Shown here: one piece after another, positions 57,893 through 64,000 of the stretch
Numbering within the stretch: position 1 is the first letter of the stretch
Layout: each line of letters opens with the position of its first letter
Source: Eutreptiella sp. 'Long Island Sound 2002'
Taxonomy: Eukaryota > Euglenozoa > Euglenophyceae > Eutreptiales > Eutreptiaceae
Direction: 5' to 3'
Length of the DNA: 64,000 nucleotides
Assembly (NCBI GenBank): GCA_964036045.1
Contig: OZ038392.1
Coordinates: forward strand, 37,992,851 to 38,056,850
The notes under the pieces: model-generated
Told to the model about the DNA's origin: nothing
Seen by the model: only the letters and a program-made list of their open reading frames with translations
Database searches by the model: none
Translations under genes and position numbers: made by a program

Positions 57893-58806
57893 TTAATGGT
57901 AAACGTGTACCATTCTGGCTTCAGTTGTCTTGCTGGTTGAGTTGAGCTGAGTTGATTTGAGCAAAACAACAAATTGCGTGCTAACCTGGGTTGTGTCGAC
58001 GTCTTCCTGTTCTTTGAGCCATTTCTTGGCCTCCTTCAATTTTTCCACCTTCTTGTTCTTGATGGCGTCAAAGAACAGTTGTCCGAGCACTTGAGAGAGT
58101 GGATACCGGAACCGCTTGTAGACGTACGCCTCGGCCCTGTTGGGGTCCATGTCCAGAGTGACTGACAGCCTCCAGTCGTCCCACTTCTCGAGGAAGCGGT
58201 TGGATTGGAGGGGACCGCCGTTCTACTGAGGCGGCCGGATGTCCTTTAGGTCCTCCCACACTGCGCCCTCCGCGGTCTTGCACATCAGGAAGGCCGGTCG
58301 TCTGGGTTCCCACGTCCTCGGTCTTGGCTCCCACCGGCAGCCTCCTCCAACGCCCACGGCACGCACGTCCATCTCGTCCGCATCGTCTGAGGAGTGGCGT
58401 GCCTGCGAAGGAACATACGCATCCCCAAGAAGACCATGCCGGACGCCGTCCATGTACTCCTCAGAGTCGGCGTCTCGGTCTTGTCGGTGTCCCCGTAGGA
58501 CTCGACGCGGTGGGATGATGCCAAAGTCCTCCATGGGGTCTCCACCATCGCCCTCGACATCCCCTTGGACCTCATCCTCTGGGACCCTGTTCCTCAGGCT
58601 GCCACGCGACCCAAGGACCGCGGGGGCGCCGCAGGGGCTTTTGGGCGCAGTGGGGGGCGTCCTCCACTGCTGCGGCTTCCCACGCTGCTCCGCTCATCTT
58701 GGCCTCCTCTGCTGCTGTTGCTCGGCGTCAAGTCCTCGCGCCTTGGTGCCGAGGATGATGGGCATGGGGCTGAGACCCGCCTTAACGATATCCTCGAAGA
58801 AGAACT
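57893..58806 (-). pseudogene. Coding block with in-frame TGA and TAG, unknown family
   Basis: From an acceptor TCATCGCCAG (to 58807) one minus-strand frame runs without a shift to 57893, interrupted by TGA (58696-58694) and TAG (58225-58223). The three parts read like protein: FFFEDIVKAGLSPMPIILGT; an acidic centre with MEDFGIIPPRRVLRGHRQD and KTAEGAVWEDLKDIRPP; and FLEKWDDWRLSVTLDMDPNR then a Lys-rich helix (IKNKKVEKLKEAKKWLKEQE). Codon third positions are C/G-rich like the host genes. Possible explanations are a recent pseudogene, introns whose removal drops the stops, or readthrough. A donor CAG|GTTAGC at 57985 with an acceptor at 57929 would remove 57 nt near the end. No family is recognised. 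Confidence 0.5.
57912..57966 (-). repeat. 55-bp inverted repeat, left copy
   Basis: On the minus strand it reads TTTTGCTCAA... CAACTCAACCAGCAAGACAA ...CCAGAAT. It matches the plus-strand segment 59812-59866 at about 90 percent by eye. The pair brackets the interrupted gene and the tRNA-like sequence. Confidence 0.8.
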
Positions 58807-59811
58807 CTGGCGATGACTGTGTTTTGGATTGCGGTTCTTGTTGCCCTTTGCTTTGCTGTTGTGTCCCCACTGTTGCTTGTTTTTTTTGTAGGAAAACAGA
58901 AAAAGGGAGAATACAACTCCACCTCCTTTAAGAGCACAACGACCACAGTAGGATGGATTCACCAACCATCAGACTTAGAGTGAGTGTCAGAATCAGAGGG
59001 CTGTGCAATAAAATAGCAATAAAGAGCTTGTATATCAACAATGCTTGCACCACAACCAAATAAATAAAGCACTTAGAAAAGCCTAAAAAGAATCAAGGTT
59101 GTCTGACTCCACATGGGTCCATTCCTTGCTCAGCGTCACTCTGCATGTGAACCCTTTTGTTTCCTTGCCTTTGCTTGGGTTTGCCTTGCTGGCATGGCAC
59201 ATGATGGGCCTCACATGGGGGCGCACCTACTCAGGTGGGGGCGCTGCTACTGTGGGCGTTGGCTGTGGGAATTGAATCCACATTGCCCAAAGAGTAGGCC
59301 TTTCAGGCGCTGGGCATAGCCCATTACACCACATGTGTTTGCACTGCGATCACCAACAAAAATGAGTGCCAAAATACCAGGATTTCAGAAGTCCAAAAGT
59401 CAGAGTAAAGCTGAAATAAAACATAGTATAATGTGCCATTGGTTTACATAAAGGGGCTCGGGACCTCACCATGGGTCTGGCGCCTCCACCCTTGCTTGTG
59501 GAAAATTAGTTGTGATTTTACACTATTTTCTCTGAATGTTTTAATGGGCACTAATGGGGTTTTTGCCCATTTTCTGTCAGGTTATGCTAATTAGATAACG
59601 TTTCAAATAGTTAATCATTTCCAAAACAATAGGAACAACAAAAGGACCTTTGAGATACATTTTTTCTTATTCCCCCCTACAGCAGAGTCACGAAGTCTGA
59701 GTGTTCTCAGAAAAAGGGGTAATGCACAATTTACAATGACAATGGTTCAACCTCACATTCTCTTCGATTAACCCACTAATCTCCAGTTCACACTGAGACT
59801 TGCATATCCCA
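58807..59811. other. No gene; one tRNA-like stretch
   Basis: Upstream of the interrupted minus-strand gene there may be further exons, but I could not identify them. The tRNA-like stretch at 59265-59335 is listed separately. Confidence 0.4.
59265..59335 (-). other. tRNA-like sequence, possible SINE head
   Basis: On the minus strand TGGTGTAATGG fits the pol III A box, and GGATTCAATTCC, 40-45 nt further, is one base off a B box; CAGCGCCTGAAAGGC lies between. The acceptor arms do not pair and the D stem is poor, so it is not a functional tRNA gene. A tRNA-derived SINE or decayed tRNA is likely. Confidence 0.35.
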
Positions 59812-59866
59812 TTTTGCTCAACTCCACTCAACGCAACTCAACCAGCAAGACAACTGACGCCAGAAT
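59812..59866 (+). repeat. 55-bp inverted repeat, right copy
   Basis: This is the partner of 57912-57966 in opposite orientation, 1.85 kb away. Shared core: CAACTCAACCAGCAAGACAA. It lies at the start of a short open frame with no other support. Confidence 0.8.
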
Positions 59867-60621
59867 CGAAAGTGAATGTTCACCCTTTGACAGGTGATGT
59901 GGGAAGTAAGTTGTGTTGTGGTTTGACTTGGGAACTCTCTTGTTTCTCTTGTTTCTCGAAAATCCCAAAATACGACAAACCTCTTCTGCGTAGGATCTTT
60001 AGGCGGAGCACCAATACATAGACACCTCACAAATTCAAAGACAAAAACTCCGTCCAGAGATATAGAAGTATCATACAGCACTTCGTTCACGCAACTGGCA
60101 TCTCGATGCCTCAGATGTATTCACAGGCTGCAGTGCTATTGCGACTGCGATTGCGACTCGCGCGCTCGCTGCGCTGTTGCTGTTCAAAGCCATAACACTA
60201 CCCCCCCCTGAGACCTCGAAGGGGTCTCACTCGTCTGGGTGGGCGTCACACTGTCGAACCCGGATAGGCAGGCCCAGAAAATTTTTTTTTGGACCTCGGC
60301 ATGTGCTGGCTACCTGAAGCATAACAGTGGTCGAAACCCACACACTGAGGTACAGTAAATGGTATGCCCGTCGTCAGCGCCTCATTCATACGCCGTGTTC
60401 GACTCTGCCACGGCTGTGTCTTGGCGGAAGCTGCAGAAGACAACTTCGCCAGGTGCACTGCACGGGCGCTACCCACAGCAAGGCTGTGGGCCCGTCAATA
60501 TACCATAACATTGGGCACAGCCATCGAAGCTGAGTGCTCAGGAGACAAACAACCAACAGGACTATACATTTGTCAAATCGACAGGGCATATTAAGACAGT
60601 TGACACCATTAATGGCGTCCG

Positions 60622-60683
60622 GACTGTCTAATCAGCCATTACTTGGCATTCAGACTATCAAATCAGCCATTACTTGGCGTTCC
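60622..60683. repeat. 31-bp tandem duplication
   Basis: Two copies share AATCAGCCATTACTTGGC, each starting GACTRTC. A third start, GACCGTC, follows at 60684. It sits just beyond the end of the decayed minus-strand ORF. Confidence 0.9.
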
Positions 60684-60693
60684 GACCGTCGTT

Positions 60694-62995
60694 TCACCAG
60701 TCCGCGCCCCACTCGAATGTGGACGAGCGATCCACCTGGAGTCGACATACTTCGTGCACTTCCTTCAGCGTCTCGACGCCAGCCATGAACTTGAAGGTGT
60801 CATGACCCGTGTAGTGTCGACGAATGTCGCTTTCGAGGCCCTGCTTCTGAATCAGGATACCAGATCGATGGTTGAGCAATCGAAGGTTGGGATCACCAGG
60901 CCGGCCGTCGACGGGGCACTTGTACTGGAATACGAAGACGTGCTCACGGGCAAGCGCTCGAAATTGTCCCCGTCCCAATGTTTGTGCCTTGGTCAAATAA
61001 AAATCCAAAAGGTTCGACGGTTTTCAAATGTCTCCGTTCCACAAATCTACTCGATTGGTGACCTCGAAGGAGAACGTGTCATGTCGACCGGTGGACCATC
61101 GATAGGTTTGCTTCGAACCCGTACCAGCAGCCATGATGTGGTAGAACCTACCATTTCGCGTATGGACTCGCCAACACGGTGTCTCGGCATTGGAAACTCT
61201 CCGAACAACGATGATGACACTGACGTTGTCGACTCCAGGGCCACCACATACTGGCCATCGGCGAGAGCGCTCCGCAGAGCGAATCGAACCGCTTCTGCAG
61301 TCACAAGGCTCGAAGCCGTGTCGACAATGACCGCCTCGAGGACCTGGTCACGGCAGCTGACCTTGCATCGATGGGCAGCTTTGACGTCATCATGGATCGG
61401 CGTGAGGTGCTTGAAGAACGGGATGTCACAGTGATGCCGATAGACGTTCGAATCCGCCAGCAAGAACCGATGGTCGACAGGGTCCGGATGGAACGGGTCC
61501 CTCGCAGGCGAATTGCTAGACTCGAGTTCCTCCCGTTCATCGACGAAAACATCCCTTCGGAACCGAACCTCTCAACGCCAATGTGGTCCATCTTCGTATC
61601 CGCTTTCGAAAGTGGACATGAGGTATTTCCAGGTACCCAGACGTCGAACCAAATCAGCGGCATCCTCAAGGAATACTAACGACTAGGAGAATCCACCGGA
61701 CCCTATGCGTACAACGCCATCGCACCAGGTGCCCCCATCGACCTAGTCCAGCTGGCGACGATTTACGAGACTGGTCCTGGACAAATCAGGTACTATGACT
61801 TCGATAAGGAAATTCAACGAGTTCCCCGCCTTCACTCGACCAGTGAGGAGTACATCAACCTCTTTCCTTTCGAGGTTGGACCATAAGGTTCTGTGTTCGA
61901 TGTGGAGCACACCCATATCGTTTGTACCTGAGTCGAGTGGTACCTCGTAGGCCTCGCAATTGGTGTCGTCGAAGAAGCAAGTCGACTTTGTACGCAAGAA
62001 AGGGGGCTCGATCTTTGAACAACCAGTCATTCGTCTGGCAAACCTTCAAGAGGTCTCGAATGAGCCCAAGGATCGAAAACAGCGGAGGGTGCTGCTCGAC
62101 GCCTCTTGTCCACTGTCCAAAAACATCGGTACCTCAAGATTAGGTCGGTTCCATCGGCGACGTGCATCAGGGCATCGATCCCTGAAATCTCTCGATGCAT
62201 GCGGTTTAGGCATGCAATTTGATTGGGCAGGTCCGTCTCGATGAGATTGTTCCTGAATCCCCAGTGGAGCTCTTCGTTGAATTGCCGCCAGTCGACGAGG
62301 GTCCTTCGAAAGTTCTGACAAGCCAATTCGAAATTCGTGTACCACTGGTAGCTCGGTGCGCTACCAGCATTCCCATGTTCATCGAAGGATGTGTCAGGCG
62401 CGCTTCACATCGTCTCGTAGGGGAACGGCGCTGTTTGACCCCAGCTGTCTATGTCGATGACTCTGCGCAATTCGGTGATAGCGGCGTTCGCACTCGACAC
62501 AACTGCTGCATGGCGTGGGCTTAGGAATAGGTGACCTCGTCGTTGACCGGCCATGGCACTCAACGCGATGGTAAGCACCTGCGGGTCGAGTTTGGTATAC
62601 TCTGTTGCAACTGGATCGTCTTCGTGCGTCCCAAATCGATAGGGTGGCTTCATTCCGAATGTGCCCAGGTGTCGGAGTTCGTCGACAGTCTCCAATTCAG
62701 GGTCGTATTGTTGCATATGATATGGCTGCCACAGCAATTCTGGCACTCCAACAGTACCGTAGCTGGGCGGTGGCGTCGACCAACCCTGTGTGGCGTACGC
62801 ATAGTCTTTGTCGTCATTGATGTAGGAATCAGGTAGATCTCCGTAGGCGTCATCGTCGTCGTCTTCTTCGAAGTAGGAATGGGACTGGTTCGTTCGAGTG
62901 GTGAAGCGGTACCCAGAACCTATGGCCCATGGCCCGGAGGCCTGTGAGCCGTCACACCCGTGCGGAAGCCGTTGACACCGGCTATCAGCGGGATA
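60694..62995 (-). pseudogene. Decayed 2.3-kb ORF of foreign character
   Basis: About 760 minus-strand codons read like one protein, broken by frame changes (near 62080, 61990 and 61100) and in-frame stops: TGA at 62407-62405, 61574-61572 and 61026-61024, TAG at 61745-61743 and 61685-61683. The N-terminal part is acidic (SYFEEDDDDDAYGDLPDSY) and Tyr-rich. Later blocks include FRNNLIETDLPNQIACLNRM, LADSNVYRHHCDIPFFKHL and, at the end, TKAQTLGRGQFRALAREHVF. Arginine is mostly CGA, and TCGA is very frequent, unlike the other genes here. I recognise no family. The size and composition suggest an integrated mobile or viral element, but this is inference. Confidence 0.5.
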
Positions 62996-64000
62996 TCCCT
63001 GTTCTCTAACCCGCGAAATCTGGAATCCGATTTCTAACCATTAGGTCGATGTGGAATTACCATAATTTTACTGTCTTGGTCGATTTGCGGTTAGAAATCG
63101 GTGAAATACCTGATTTCTACCGCGATTTCCAATTGTCGTGAAATCGCCGCAGTCGCGCCGCCTGTCGTCGCCTGTTCCGTGGACTGCATTAGATAATTCT
63201 GTAGAACGATCTTTCTTGAAGTTAAGACTGAAACAGTCTTCGAGTGATCCGCAATTTTTTCCTTGATATAACGGATCGCGTCCCAGTTTTTTCCCAGAAA
63301 ATCTGGGCAGCCGAAGGCGCTTTGAACCCCCAAGTGGAATAACAAGGGCTACGAGCGTTCAAGCGCCCAAGGACGAACTAACGTGCCTCATAGGCACTGT
63401 GTATGAGGTTTTGCCCCCCATAGTCATAGCATGAGGCCAAAGGATCCCAACTCCATAGGCCAAAAGGGTTATTCATTTGGAGTGTTCTCCAAGAAGTGCG
63501 CTTTTTCACGTACTTGGCGTCCAAGTACGTGGAGAAGTATGTTGAGTTGGCGTTTTCTCCCTCTTTGCTTGCCTCTACATCCGGGGCATATCACTTGTCT
63601 TCCCCGGATAGTGCATATATGATCTCCATATATATATTGGCAATATATTTTGCGTGCATGCTAAAATTCGGCTTTCGGAAAGGAGGTCGATTTTCGACCA
63701 AAGCACTTGCATGCGTGTTAAGGGACCAAAGTTACATTAGAATATAGGCATACTTTGATTCTAGGCCACTAGGTTGGGTGTAGAAGGCGTGGGTAGCGTT
63801 GTATGCCATATTTGGTGTCATATCGCGTGCCCATTTGGCGGGTGCACCATTCCGAGACTAACCCGCCAATGGACCCCACATCGCACGAGGCCCTTCGTTG
63901 TACTCCCAACCAACACTCGCAAGCCTAACCTTCGTGAAGGGACGCTTGTGGAGCGCTCCCGAAGCGATGCGTTGCGAGCAAGGTGTGTTTTTTGCAATAT
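62996..64000. other. No gene seen; short inverted repeat
   Basis: Apart from the inverted repeat at 63027/63089 I see nothing supportable. A minus-strand open frame at 63345-63091 has no motif. Confidence 0.45.
63027..63101. repeat. 13-bp perfect inverted repeat
   Basis: CCGATTTCTAACC (63027-63039) is followed 49 bp later by GGTTAGAAATCGG (63089-63101). It lies just upstream of the N-terminal end of the decayed minus-strand ORF and could be a hairpin or part of an element end. Confidence 0.7.

Noticed and set aside
57893-63000. Organism-wide stop-codon reassignment
   Set aside because: eS10 ends in TAA and the other three confident genes end in TGA at the expected family length, so TGA is a stop; the decayed ORF also has frameshifts.

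Overview
The window is nuclear DNA of a eukaryote. Its recognisable genes are interrupted by GT-AG spliceosomal introns, most of the sequence is non-coding, and it is crowded with minisatellites, C/G homopolymers and decayed mobile-element pieces. Four genes can be read with confidence: ribosomal protein eS10 (minus, 6940-7596), a small intronless protein joining an RIIa/Dpy-30-like dimerisation motif to a SnoaL-like domain (plus, 10752-11333), a Major Facilitator Superfamily (MFS) transporter whose exons are scattered from about 21.9 (perhaps 19.6) to 42.0 kb (plus), and a four-finger C2HC zinc-finger protein of the ZC2HC1 type (plus, 49125-51363). The RIIa-like motif and the ZC2HC1-type protein would suit a flagellate protist or alga, but nothing here fixes the lineage.

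Layout. 0-7 kb: a reverse-transcriptase scrap and mostly empty AT-rich DNA. 7-11.3 kb: eS10, a retroelement remnant with a damaged zinc knuckle, and the RIIa/SnoaL gene. 11-19.6 kb: repeats and two weak exon candidates. 19.6-42 kb: the MFS gene. About 1.4-1.6 kb of coding sequence is split by introns of 2.0-5.8 kb that hold nearly all the striking repeats: an array grown out of a splice donor, a TIR-bounded cassette with a 99-bp satellite, 175-bp direct repeats with tRNA-like boxes, and inverted minisatellites. 42-49 kb: a gene-poor stretch with poly-C/G tracts and a degenerate minisatellite family in both orientations. 49-51.4 kb: the GC-rich zinc-finger gene. 51.4-57.9 kb: mostly empty, with one zinc-ribbon exon candidate. 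57.9-58.8 kb: a minus-strand coding block with two in-frame stops. 60.7-63.0 kb: a long decayed minus-strand ORF rich in TCGA and CGA codons, unlike the neighbours, probably from a foreign or mobile element.

The genes do not form a pathway: they are a housekeeping translation gene, a membrane transporter and two probable scaffold or zinc-binding proteins. Short introns (86-110 nt) in eS10 contrast with the multi-kilobase introns of the transporter, which look inflated by tandem-repeat growth and insertion. Several donors read GTGTGT rather than GTAAGT. I could not align or search anything; family assignments rest on motifs recognised by eye.
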